From assembly GCA_963932465.1 (NCBI GenBank), contig OZ010795.1, positions 474,352,806 to 474,416,805 on the forward strand: a stretch of DNA of 64,000 nt, read 5' to 3'. Origin of the DNA: Maratus speciosus. Lineage: Eukaryota; Arthropoda; Arachnida; Araneae; Salticidae. A program made the translations under genes and the position numbers. The notes under the pieces were generated by a model that was given only the letters and a program-made list of their open reading frames with translations, was not told where the DNA came from and searched no databases. Of this stretch, positions 37,562 through 48,308 are shown piece by piece. The stretch's first letter is position 1; each line of letters opens with the position of its first letter.

Positions 37562-37761
37562 CACTGTTAAAAATTTTGCAGCATTCTGGCAGGTCATTCG
37601 ACCGTTTTTGAAAAAACGGTTTCATAACCATAATTTAACTATATTCTGACCATAAAATGGCCTATAATGTGGTCAGAATAGTGTTAAAATTACGGTTGTG
37701 TAACCGTTTTCGGAAAAAACGGTCAAATGACCTGCCAGAATGCTGCAAATTTTTAACAGTG
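37562..37761. mobile_element. 200-bp palindromic MITE
   Basis: Starts CACTGTTAAAAATTTTGCAG and ends with the near-exact inverted copy CTGCAAATTTTTAACAGTG. It is a single hairpin with GGCAGGTCATTCGACCGTTT and its complement as the next inner block. It interrupts the tandem repeat between units 2 and 3. Confidence 0.88.
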
Positions 37762-38005
37762 TGGGAAAATCAAAAATGAAAAATTTACTAAATGGTGTAT
37801 ACAAAATGTTGTAAAGTTAAAAACTAAACAAATACTAAAATAAAATTATAACAATCGACGTTCCGGTCATCATCTAAGCAACTTCAGGAAAGAGTTGTTA
37901 CATTGCTTTTAAAGATTTAAGAACAAAGCTTTGTTTAAAGTTAAGCTTTATTTAAAAGTTAAGCTTTGTTCTTTAAAACTTTAAAAGCAATGTACCAACT
38001 CTTTC

Positions 38006-38040
38006 CTGAATATGGTCATAGATGATGACCGAAAGGTCGA
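38006..38040 (+). ncRNA. Hammerhead-ribozyme-like core, inverted unit
   Basis: Plus strand: CTGAATA, stem GGTCAT/ATGACC, then GAAAG. It is the inverted counterpart of the direct units, with two core changes. The unit near 37855-37890 is further decayed (its stem II is lost and GGAAC replaces GAAAC). Confidence 0.4.
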
Positions 38041-38802
38041 TTGTTATAACTTTATTTTTATGTTTTTTTTTTTTTTTTTTTTTTAGTTTTTAGTTTTTAA
38101 CTGTACAACATTTTGTATACACTATTTAGTAAATTTCTATTTTTTTATTTTCACGTTAATATTAAATCTTTGAAGTTTGAAAATAAAAATACTACATATA
38201 TTAAAATTAACCCCTTAACCTACAGCTACGTGTGATACACGTGGTCTTGTATTCGGGCCGAAACTGATTTTAACGGGCCTGGCCCGTAAAACATCGGTCG
38301 GGTCAAATCTAAATATTACGGGCATAGCCTCTAGTACAATGATTGATCCAAATGTAAATATCACGGACCCAATAGCATGCCCCATGACAGTAAAAGCTAA
38401 TGTTAATGACAGTAAAGGCTAACGGGATTACTAATAAATCTTTTGTGGCATAGCTACCACAATTATTACAGCAGGTTGTAATTGGTTATGAAATATTATA
38501 GAAAATTAAACAGTTGTATCTTGCACATGTATTTACATTCCGTAAGTCGTGTGCGTTTGGTACAACTTAGGACCGATTTGCCGAACCGTGGAATGGCTCT
38601 AAGGCTGCGCGATCTTATTTAAGTTTCGGATCCAGGTTTTTGAAACGTAAATCGCAGGTTAAAGAGTTAAGTGAGTATAAAGCGTTTGCTAGATGTTAAA
38701 AGAAATTAACTTGTATTTAAAATAATAGATAATGATATGCATTTTAAGAGAAAATATTTTGAATTTGAACTGAGAGGGAAATGCCATGAAGTACTATTTA
38801 GG

Positions 38803-38995
38803 AGTCGAATCTGGACTTCTGGTTTAAATACTAACGTTCTACCAATTGAGCTATCCTAAACGAAGCAGTCTGAACGTAACTGGGCGTTATTTCCGACAGA
38901 TTATTTGAGTGAATTATGTTTGACCTGAATCGTTCAGGATTAATATTGCTAGGCCGTTGTCATACAAAGCCAGAGGTCTTAGGTTCGATTCCCCA
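38803..38995. pseudogene. Two opposed tRNA-like fragments
   Basis: At 38803-38858, on the minus strand, TAGCTCAATTGGTAGAAC (A box and D arm) precedes AGATTCGACTCC. At 38953-38995, on the plus strand, an anticodon-arm-like TTGTCATACAA precedes B box GGTTCGATTCC. Neither forms a full cloverleaf. They are likely tRNA-derived SINE heads. Confidence 0.5.
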
Positions 38996-39839
38996 CCTAC
39001 ACATTTTTATCTTGGTTAGAGGTAAAATATTTGTCTCGTTTATAAGAAATTATTATTAAACGTAGGAAAAAATGTTTTTAACATTTTCTAACATAGTTGA
39101 AACGTGTTTATGAATTGAGTTTGTCTGCCTGTCTGCCCATCTACCCGTGCTCTAACTCGCATAAATATACACGGATTGTCATGTAACTGATATATGTTAT
39201 TGAGGTTTACTATTGCATGCTTGGTATTGAAAATTAAGTGTGTAGCATTTATACTTCATTTACACGGGAATTCAAAAGTATTGTGTTACATTATGATCTA
39301 TGAGGAAAAATCATTTGCGATGTGTTTTAATGGTGTTAAACTATTTTAAGCATTAATTAAATTTATGTACCTTTTTGAGATGCCTTAGAAGATGGTTTCT
39401 ACAGAATATGTTACTTCTTGAACTTACAGAACGTGTACAGGAGAACTCAAAATTATTCCGTTATAGTGGGTTCTATGAAGAAAAATCGTTTGCGCGTATT
39501 TTAATGATGTTTCTCTGTTAAAAACATAATAAAATTGATATGAATTTATGACGTGCATTTCTGTAGGATGTGCAAAGCATTTATAATTCATTTACAGTGT
39601 CACACAAAAGAGTTCTGTTTTATTATGTTATACTGGGAAAAATTGCTCGCAGTGTATTTTAATTATGTCGCACTATTTCAAACGTGATGAAATTGACATA
39701 TCTTACTGAGGGGATTTACTACAAGATGCTCTAAGTGAAATACGATGTTCATCATAGTTAATTTCATTTATAGAGACACATAAAAGATTCCGTATACATT
39801 ACTGTATACGGAGTATTTTTCATTAGGGATGATTGCTGA

Positions 39840-41380
39840 AATAGCCCAGTGGTTCGGGTGTTGAATTCGGAATTAATTAGGGGAAATCTGGAAATTGTTT
39901 TAATCCCTTCAGTTTAGGTCTAGAATGAATATGCTATGTTTTCCCTCTCGTACTAGGTAAGCGTTAGGAAATATGTATAGATTTATAGTCAAAAAACACC
40001 TTTTTTTTAAAACCATAACAGTATCTCCAAACAGCTAAGTCTGTCAAAAACATTGTCAATACAAATGTTGTAAAGCTTACAATTCTGAGTAAAATGAGTA
40101 CCTACACTTATTATTTTTGTTGAACATTAAGGTAACAATTCCACTTTAAAGTTTTAGACCCGTGGCCAGGGGGTTGAATTCAGAATTAATTAGGAGAAAA
40201 CTGGAAATTGTTTTAATCCCTTCAGTTTATGTCTAAAATGAACGTACTATGTTTTCTTCCTCGTACTTGGGTGAATGTTAGAAAATATGTACATATTTAT
40301 TTTCAAAAAACGCGTTTTTTTAATTACCTTAACAATATCTCAAAACAGCTAACTCTATAAAAAAACACTGTCAATACAAATGCTGTAGAGCTTAAAATTC
40401 TGAATATAAGGAGTACCATCATAAATATTTGTTTTCAACATTAAGGTCGCAATTCTATTTCAAAATTTTTCAAATCAAGAACTTGAAGCCAGGAGAGACA
40501 AAGTTAACTTAACAATATCTCAAAATTGCATCCTTAATATTGAACAAAAGTGTAGGTACTCAAGTGTGGGTACTCAGTTAAGTGTAGGTACTCATTTTAC
40601 TCAGAATTTTAGGCTCTACAACGTTTTTACTGACAATGTTTTTGATAGAGTTAGCTGTTTTGAGATATTGTTAAGTTAACTTGGTCTCTCCTGGCTTCAA
40701 GCTCTTGATTAGCGATTAAGGCAAAATTTTGAAATAGAATTGCGACCTTAATGTTGAACAAAAAGTATTAATGATGGTACTCATTTTATTCAGAATTTTA
40801 AGCTCTACAACATTTGTACTGACAATGCTTTTTATACTGTTAGCTGCTTTGAGATATTTTTAAGGTAATTAAAAAAGACGTGTTTTTCGAAAATAAATAT
40901 GTACAAATTTTCTAACATTCACTCAAGTACAAGGAAGAAAACATAGTGCATTCATTTTAAACTTAAACTGAAGAGATTAAAACAATTTCCAGTTTTCTCC
41001 TAATTAATTCTAAGTTCAACCCCCTGACCGCGGTACTAAACCTTTAAAGTGTAATTGTGACTTTGATGTTCAACAAAAATATTAAGTGTAAGTACTCATT
41101 TTACTTAGAATTTTAAGCTCTACAACATTTGTACTGACAATGTTTTTAACAGACTTAGCTGTTTGGAGATACTGTTATGGTATGCAAAAAAAAAAAGTGT
41201 TTTTTGACTATAAATCTATACATATTTCCTAACGCTCACCTAGTACGAGGGGGAAAACATAGCATATTCATTCTAGACCTAAACTGAAGGGATTAAAACA
41301 ATTTTCAGCTTTCCCCTAATTAATTCCGAATTCGGCCTTTTTTTGCTACCCTACCACTGGGCTAAAAGTGCATTTTCAGC
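39840..41380. repeat. 1.5-kb palindrome with tRNA-like edge
   Basis: The left arm (GAATTCGGAATTAATTAGGG, CTATGTTTTCCCTCTCGTAC, AAACAGCTAAGTCTGTCAAA) is matched inverted by the right arm (CCCTAATTAATTCCGAATTC and so on), with the centre near 40530-40560. Each arm itself holds two versions of a ~300-bp unit (AATTAATTAGG to TTCAACATTAAGGT), so the structure is an inverted pair of tandem dimers. The outer edge TAGCCCAGTGG resembles a Pol III A box. Confidence 0.8.
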
Positions 41381-41878
41381 AATGGTTTGCGTTTCTAAGT
41401 TTAACTAAATTTTTTCATACTACATGGTGTGTAAAATTCTACAGACCATATATAGGGCTACGCAAAAGAATTTGTAAGAATTGCTGAAAATGAACGTGAA
41501 TTTCTTAAAGTTCTTTTTTATTAATTGAGTTATGCATTTTCAAGCTCAACTATATTTAGAAAGAGATGTTTGTAACTTATAAATATAATAATTTACAAGG
41601 CTATGCAAAGAACTGGATACATGCACGTCTATGGATGATAATTTCTGAAAGTGCGAGTTTAGTAGTTTTAAACGTGTTTTTGCCTCAATTAGAAATAATC
41701 TTAGCATGAGGTGTGTATAAAAATTTGTTGCTAATGCACATGGCTGTACAAAAGAATACAAGTACATTTCCATTAATTGGTAGAAATTGCTGAAAATGAA
41801 TTTTCACCTGTATTATGAGTTTTCTTACTATGCTAAATTTTAGCATACTATGTAGTATAAATACAAATCATTATATGA

Positions 41879-42128
41879 GGGGTTCACAACCATAGTAGAC
41901 CAAATCCGTTTTGAAAAAAATGAAATAGTCCATTTAGAAGGAGCATAAAATTTGTTTTATCCACTCCTACAGTGAACCAAGACTGTTTTTTACATACTTT
42001 CTCATTTATGTCATCTTACAGACTCGGTTTACTGTGGGAGTGAATAAAACAGACTTTATACACCTTCTAAATGGACTATTTCATTTTTTTTTTCAAAATG
42101 GACTTGGTCTGCTATGGTTGTGAGCTCC
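41879..42128. mobile_element. Short hAT-like MITE
   Basis: Left GGGGTTCACAACCATAGTAG, right inverted GGAGCTCACAACCATAGCAG; the arms pair through CCATTTAGAAGG/CCTTCTAAATGG. The flanking octamers TTATATGA and TAATATCA agree at six of eight positions, consistent with an old 8-bp duplication. Confidence 0.75.
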
Positions 42129-42179
42129 TAATATCATATATAGAGATGCAGAAAATAATCTAAGTACCTTTCCGGTATG

Positions 42180-42218
42180 GGCGGAAATTGTTAAAATCTG
42201 GTTTTCAAATATGTTATG

Positions 42219-42260
<42 letters not shown>
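42180..42260. repeat. Long T homopolymer before exon 2
   Basis: A run of about 40 T near 42221-42260, inside the third intron block and some 175 bp upstream of the acceptor. A T run also lies just upstream of exon 3 near 52280. Confidence 0.85.
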
Positions 42261-42265
<5 letters not shown>

Positions 42266-42435
42266 TTACTTAGATATTTTCTTTACCTTTTTAAACGGAA
42301 AAGTTTTGTGAAAGTTTTCTGGGAGTGTTGTAAAGTGTTTCATATTCTATGCTTTGGTGCATGATTTTACTTTCTTGTTTCAATTATAGTTTTAAAAAAG
42401 AATCTTTATTTATGATATTTCTAATATTACTGCAG

Positions 42436-42561
42436 ATCGTTATGATTGGACAGTTCTGACTTGTCCGGGACCTGACAAGCAGGGAGCAATTGGCCTCAAG
42501 ATCAGATCCTTGACAAATGACCCTTTGAAAATATGCGAAATACAAGCCTATGTGCTAGCTT
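42436..42561 (+). CDS. Internal exon: C-terminal half of the fucolectin-type domain
   Basis: A 126-bp exon between acceptor TATTACTGCAG and donor GTAAGTTC. It completes the codon split at 22904 (G+AT = Asp) and leaves one base, so the frame runs on without a stop. The peptide begins RYDWTVLTCPG, continues KQGAIGLKIRS and ends PLKICEIQAYVLA. The Cys-x-Gly-spaced middle strand and the closing 'L.ICE..AY' strand are the hallmark of the end of fucolectin/tachylectin-4/pentraxin-1 domains, where LCEVEVY is typical. With the exon at 22719 it gives a domain of about 103 residues, slightly shorter than the usual ~140. It then leads directly into the sushi exon. Confidence 0.9.
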
Positions 42562-42877
42562 GTAAGTTCTATTTAAATAAATTTTACATAATATGTTATA
42601 CCTACAACTTGAATATGCATAAAATTCAAGTGATTTTATTTTTAAATTTTTTCGCATTGTGAGTTTTGTAATTTATATTCTTTCTTTTTATTCATAAAGA
42701 TAGAAGAACACATTATACAAATCCTTTACTGCACGATATTTTTAAATAATTTTAATAAATATAAGCTAGGGGGAAGTCAAAGAATTAAAAGAAAAAAGAA
42801 TGGTACCAAAATATAAATAGTGCCAAAAAGTTGCCAAAATCTAACTTTGCACAAGATTAAACCCTTTTATATATATA

Positions 42878-44651
42878 TCTACCCTATATATATAAAATCC
42901 TAATGAAACGAATTTATGAAACGGAAGTATGAAACGGATGTGTGAATCGACTGATTAAACAACTGATTATGTTTCACGGCGATTTCTCCTAAAATAGGGA
43001 ATACTTTGCGATGAAATTAACACCAAAAATCAATATTGATCAGCAGATTTCAAAACTGGTATTAGAATTTTTAAATTCGAATTAGTTTTCGAAATATTAA
43101 TTTTTTTCTAATTTTATATACATTTTTCTAATGATGGCAACTCAAATATTAATCAAACAGATATTTTTGTTATATATATATTTCAGAAAAGGTTGACATG
43201 GTAACCCGGCTGTTATTGTTTATTTGATAATAAATGTTTATTTACTTTTATTTCTTTTTACAAATTATATAAATTATTTTGTTCTATGATCATTACTTAT
43301 TTTTTTTATATTTCCTTTGGAAAATAATAGAGAATAATTAAGAAATACAGTACTACTTAGTTATTCAGTCGACCAATTTTGCCAAATTATATAAATCGCC
43401 AAAACACTCGCCAAATTAGACAAATTGACATAATTTTTATTTTAAATAACGAAAGAACAAATAAATTACTATAACATTAATAAATATACGAATAAAACGT
43501 CGAAATAAAAATCACTTGATGATGTAAGCACGTGTAACTTGCTTAAAGTCAAATGAATGTGACATTTACGATCAACCATTATTGGCATTTAATCTTATAG
43601 TTTGGCGATAGATTTTTGGTCGTCGAGATATGTAAGGAATACCAAAAATGTATATGTAACTGGTATTTAAAAACGAGGTTTCCGCAAAATTTTCGTAAAA
43701 AAATAAAAATCACGCCAAACTTGCGGTGTGTATCTGGCCAAATATTACCACTCGAAAAAAAAATGCTAACTGGCAAGTTGAAAAAAAACTATTGGCGAGA
43801 TTTGCATCCTGCTAGCGTAACAGTACCTAGAATTCTTTGCGACCATGGCAACTTTTAATTAGTTTTATTCGAAAAATTTTTTCGATTTTTTAATCAAAAT
43901 GGAAAACTTACTGTCCCATATTGGCGCAATTTTTTTCTGACGCCAATATACACAGAACGGGCACATAACTGGCGCTAAAGTATCGTTATTTTGCTAGATA
44001 TGGTAAGCCGGATGTTGCTGTTTATGCTGTTAATGCATTCCCCAAATTGGCGTCGTTAAAAAATCACGCCAATATGGGATGTATATGACATCTCTGCCAA
44101 ACTTTCATATAACGACGAAGGGATCAGACCGTATTTGTTTATGGCAGTTGACGAGTTGAACTATTATAATATAGATGAAATGATGGCGATAGAATAATAT
44201 TTGACGACTTATCACCTGTGCCTGGCTAACATTAAAGTACCAAAATGGCACCTAGAGTATAAAAAGCGAAGTGGTCCGCTTGGAACTGTTGATGATAGTC
44301 ACATGACATTGGCTATTGTTATAGATATTGTTTTAAAATACCGGGAGACAAAGACTCTTATACTTAATTTATTTTATTTTAGCTTCTTTTCAAATGTTCA
44401 ACTGATCCTCTTTAATCAAAAACGAAAACAACCATTGGATCAGACATAACAGAGACTGATTCGCCCTTAAATTTTTGCAGTCAAAGGGGATTGAATAGAA
44501 ACCCGTTTACAGGGAGATCTGCACAGCTTTTTTCAGTATAATTCAATCTTCTCTAATAATTTTAAAACCCATCAGATTAGCGTGTTTTTAGATTCTGCGG
44601 TGTCTGAACGGGGGTTGGCGAGCGTATCTTGCAGGGGGCAGAGCCCCCTAG
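42878..44651 (+). mobile_element. Non-autonomous Helitron with an alternative 5' end
   Basis: Starts TCTACCCTATATATATAAAA after an A and ends with hairpin GGGGGCAGAGCCCCC then CTAG before T. The 3' 70 bp (GCGGTGTCTGAACGGGGGTT, GCGAGCG) match the other family members, but the 5' end is unlike the TCTCTATTC type. It includes a segment (43365-43600, ACTCGCCAAATTAGACAAAT) that also occurs in two other Helitrons here. Forward frames at 43616-43858 and 44201-44449 have no known domain. Confidence 0.82.
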
Positions 44652-45698
44652 TATATATATATAACCATTATGCAATATTACAATTCATCACCTTTTTCTT
44701 AAAATAAAAATTAATAAACTGAGTATTAATGCATTACACTGACATTATACATAATAAAGCTGGATCAACTATTATTAATTTAACGAATCATTAATAAATT
44801 GTATCTACTATAATAAACCGATATCCTAATCACCAATATATGAAGTATTAAAATTAAAACTTTCAAAATTGGCGAACGGAAAATCAACAGGAAGGCGAAA
44901 TATGAAGAACAAGTAAATAATTAAATATATGTAGGAAATCATAAATATTTGAAATATTTTGTAAAACAATTTAACCAATGAAATAAGACCAGAAATAATG
45001 AATCTTTGTCAGTATCAACAAATCCTTTGCACGAAATGTATTATCTCAAAATTTAAAAAACATTAATTCAAAAAGAAAAACCAATATATATATATATATT
45101 CAAAAAACCAAACCAAAAATTCAAAACCACAGAACTGATCCAAAGATAAAAAATAAAGTAAACCAAATGACAACAACTAAATCAACTTAAAAATTGCTAA
45201 CTTTAAAAAACATCAAACTTTAAAAAAAAAGCAAATCCGAAACAATATGCAATAACTAAAACCAGAAGAATTTAAACCAATGGAGACAGGCGGCATGACT
45301 TGCGACATGCACAGCGGAGTTAAACCAGTTTTAAGTGCACAACGCTCCCCCAACTACCTGTCAATACCAAATGAAAAGAACCAACAAGTCAAATGAGCTG
45401 ACAAGACCCATCGAAAACAAAATCAACTAAATGCGAAACTCCAACATACGTGCACGTAATCCTTAGACAGTCAAACTTACAGTTACTCCTCCCTTCGCAT
45501 CCACAATACCTTTATATCCCTGCGATAACTCTTACACTTCACAAAATTACGCAGCAAACTCTTCAAAAATGTCTCAGGATAGCCATGGTGCAATGCCTGA
45601 ATATACCATTTGTAAAGCTCTTCAATTTTCCCCCCAGTATTTGAAGTCAATCTATCTATACGATTTAACCCGGTAACGAAAATATTTCTATATATTGA

Positions 45699-45731
<33 letters not shown>

Positions 45732-45758
45732 GATAGATAGATAGATTGGTATAGGTAG
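44652..45758. other. AT-rich intron sequence, no gene seen
   Basis: Includes (TA)n runs near 44655 and 45090, a low-complexity A-rich stretch at 44800-45450, and an (AT)n(GATA)n microsatellite at about 45690-45745. Short frames at 45450-45782 are chance frames. Confidence 0.5.
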
Positions 45759-46860
45759 AGTCGTAGAATAAAAAGTTAACACACCCTACTAACTCCGCAG
45801 CTAATTATTGTAGAAGAAAGTTACTGGTACCAAACGATTGGGAAAAAAGTCTAGTTTTAAATAACGTATATAAAATTTGCTTAATGAGGCCATCTACAAA
45901 TAAAAACCAGGCCAAACTTTGCATTTTTTCAATGGCCACAATTGGCCAATTTCGACAATATATTTTAAATCTTCGGTGCAAAGGATGCCTAGAAACGAAA
46001 TTTCAAGTCATTTGGATAAGTTGTTGAATTATAAACATTCAAAGTTTAGAGCTTCTAATGTTAAATTGCATTTTCATATTTTTATTAATATCTCCTGAAA
46101 TTATAATATTAATGTGATAATTTTTGTGTGGTTATAATAGTAAAAAACCCAAACAGAAATACATTGAATTTGTAATTTAAAAAAAATTACAATATGAATT
46201 ATGAAATATGAAATATGAAATTAATATTCGAAACAAATATAAATTGCAAACCTACACTTTTTTTGATAGGTTTATATTTATTATGTCCTGCTTTATGGGA
46301 ATTCTCAATTTCAAATTTCTCTTCAGAGTAGTTTTCAAATTATGATTAAAAAAGTCAAAATGATGCTTTAAGGTGTGCAGAAAAGCATAATTTAAAATAC
46401 ATATTTTGCTCGTTTTGTTGAAAAATTTGGGCCGGCAATAGTCGAGACATATTAAGCGAGTGAAATGGTCATATTGGCAAAAAATAATACATTAATAGAA
46501 GTGACATACTCAGCCTGTAGCATTTCAACAATCGAGTACCAAACTTCAATTTCGATACAGGCTCTAAAATACGCTCATTTTAAAATAGTAACTATATCTT
46601 ATACTAATTGTACAAATTTCATGAAAATTTGTTTTTAAGCTGATTGAATAGGTAGAATATATTTATGGTGTCAAACTTGGGTGTTGCTATTGAAAAAAAC
46701 AAAGTTTGGGCTCGTTTTGATGTGTGTATGCCCCCCTAAGCAAATTTTATATACATCATTTTAAAGTGGAAATTATTTCCAATCCTTTAGTATCAGTAAT
46801 TTTTTTCTACAATAACTTGTTGCAGAGTAAGTAGAGGGTGATTACTTTTTTTCTACGACT
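45759..46860. mobile_element. TIR element with AGTCGTAGAA ends
   Basis: Left AGTCGTAGAATAAAAAGTTA then ACCCTACTAACTC is matched, inverted, by the right AGTCGTAGAAAAAAAGTAAT then ACCCTCTACTTACTC. The match runs to ATTGTAGAA. The interior is non-coding. The element at 57165-58240 looks like a diverged relative. Confidence 0.75.
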
Positions 46861-47161
46861 GTTCGTGAAGTATTGCCTCTGTAAGTTAAACCTTTAAAAA
46901 AATGTAAGCAGTTTTCTTTTAATCATTATTCATTGGATTCAGAATTAATATTGTTTTCTTATTCATGAGAAACACTTTATAACAATGTAAAGGATAGGGA
47001 AATATATTAGTATAATAAAAGAAAGGTAAAATAATGCGGCAGTGGAAAAGTAATTATATGTTAATAAATAATTTCGGTGCCACCATCGTTATGACATTAG
47101 CATTAGTGGCACATATGTGTTCGCTTTATAATATAGTTTCAAACTGTTTTCTTTTAATTAA

Positions 47162-48170
47162 CTAGGGGGCTCTGCCCCCTACGAGCTACGCTCGTCAACC
47201 CCCGTTCAGACACCACAGACTCTAACAGCACGCTAATTTGATCGGCTTTAAAAAGATTTCGAAAGATTGAATTATAATTTTAATCTGACAATTATAATCT
47301 GACGGAATTTTCACCAAATTTTTCTTTCTCTTTTTAATATTCACGTAAAAATAGTTTTGTTAGAAATGAAATATTATGATCATCTTAAAATATAAAATAA
47401 ATGTCTCGCGCAATTTTTAAATTTAAACTGTTTTGCAATATTATTTTGTGTTCATTTTACCTAATAAGTGTAATGTGACGTAAATTCTCCTATTTAAGAC
47501 TTCTAACGCATGTTAATGAATTTATTATTTCCCAATGTTCTTTCTCTTTTAAAATTCACGTGTATATATAGTTTTTATGACGTAATTTTCAATCAGTTCC
47601 TGCTTTTTATATTTTCTGTTTATAATAGTCACGTGTAAAATATTTTTTTTTATTTGAAGCAAACATTATTGTTTGCGCTGTCTATACAGTTGGCAGCAGT
47701 TTAAATTAATACTATTTTTTAAAATATGTAAAAAATATCTCTCGAAATGCTGAAAATTTGAATTTAAAATAGAAATAAAACCTCAAAAAACGAATCAAAT
47801 TAAAAAACTAAATGCAGTCTGCAGACCGAGAAATTCTGACGCATAAAATGATCTAAAAATGATTAAATACCTATGTACAGTTTTTGCTCCTATAAAACTT
47901 TTTTAATGGAACAATTTTATCCAATTTTGGCATTAAATATCTCTTAAAATAATTCTTCGATTTGAAAACTGTCTGCATCAGCGTGTTTATCAAACATTTC
48001 TCTGTAATACTACCGATTTTCATATTTTTGTATGCAACAGTTTTTTTAATATTAATGAAGAAAGGCCATGCTTAAGCATTCAAATTGAATGCCGATCTAC
48101 CGGGAATATCTACGCAGATTTTCATTGGTCCATTTCCAAATCAAAACTTTTTTTTATATATATAGAAGGA
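47162..48170 (-). mobile_element. Non-autonomous Helitron, second alternative 5' end
   Basis: On the + strand it opens CTAGGGGGCTCTGCCCCCTA after an A and closes ATATATATAGAAGGA before T, so the minus-strand 5' end is TCCTTCTATATATATAAAAA. Its middle matches the TCTCTATTC-type copies up to the GGTCTTTCTTC region, where the 5' end differs. It contains the uninterrupted version of the site into which the Helitron at 49502 inserted. Confidence 0.82.
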
Positions 48171-48308
48171 TATCCACTGTTTTTATACGCTTTATGTAGT
48201 CCTGAGTATTAAAAAACAAGTGTTTTATTACTCCAATTTACAATCATATAATAATCTCATCATAATCTCATCATCATTGCATTTTAAAGTTGTTTTTCTT
48301 TTTTAACA

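Larger units (their letters stand above)
37195..38155. repeat. ~190-bp tandem repeat, three direct units plus one inverted
   Basis: Units run from CAAAATGTTGTAAAGTTAAA through CGACGTTTCGGTCATCATCT to GCATTGCTTTTAAAGTTTTA. Three are direct (starting near 37250, 37427 and 37806) and one is inverted (about 37965-38130), so the end of the array forms a hairpin. The second and third units are separated by the MITE at 37562. Each unit carries a decayed hammerhead-like core. Confidence 0.82.
39085..42385 (+). repeat. Recurrent intron block, copy 3, ends next to exon 2
   Basis: Starts with TTTTCTAACATAGTTGAAAC, then GTGCTCTAACTCGCATAAAT and CATTTACACGGGAATTCAAA. It is interrupted by the palindrome at 39840-41380 and the MITE at 41879-42128, and closes at about 42330-42385 with GTTGTAAAGTGTTTCATATT. 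Exon 2 begins about 50 bp further on. Confidence 0.7.
22905..42435 (+). other. 19.5-kb intron filled with mobile elements
   Basis: It begins at donor GTTTGC and ends at acceptor ATTACTGCAG. No other exon with domain content and consistent phase was found inside. A 164-codon minus frame at 23823-24317 overlaps the recurrent intron block and lacks any recognisable motif. A short (TA)n run lies near 22997. The sequence at 23258-23536 with GGCCCACC and GCCCGGGCC is unassigned. Confidence 0.75.

Noticed and set aside
44201..44449. Forward frame of 82 codons inside a Helitron as a captured gene
   Set aside because: No domain, no splice evidence, and the tail runs into sequence shared by non-coding Helitron copies.
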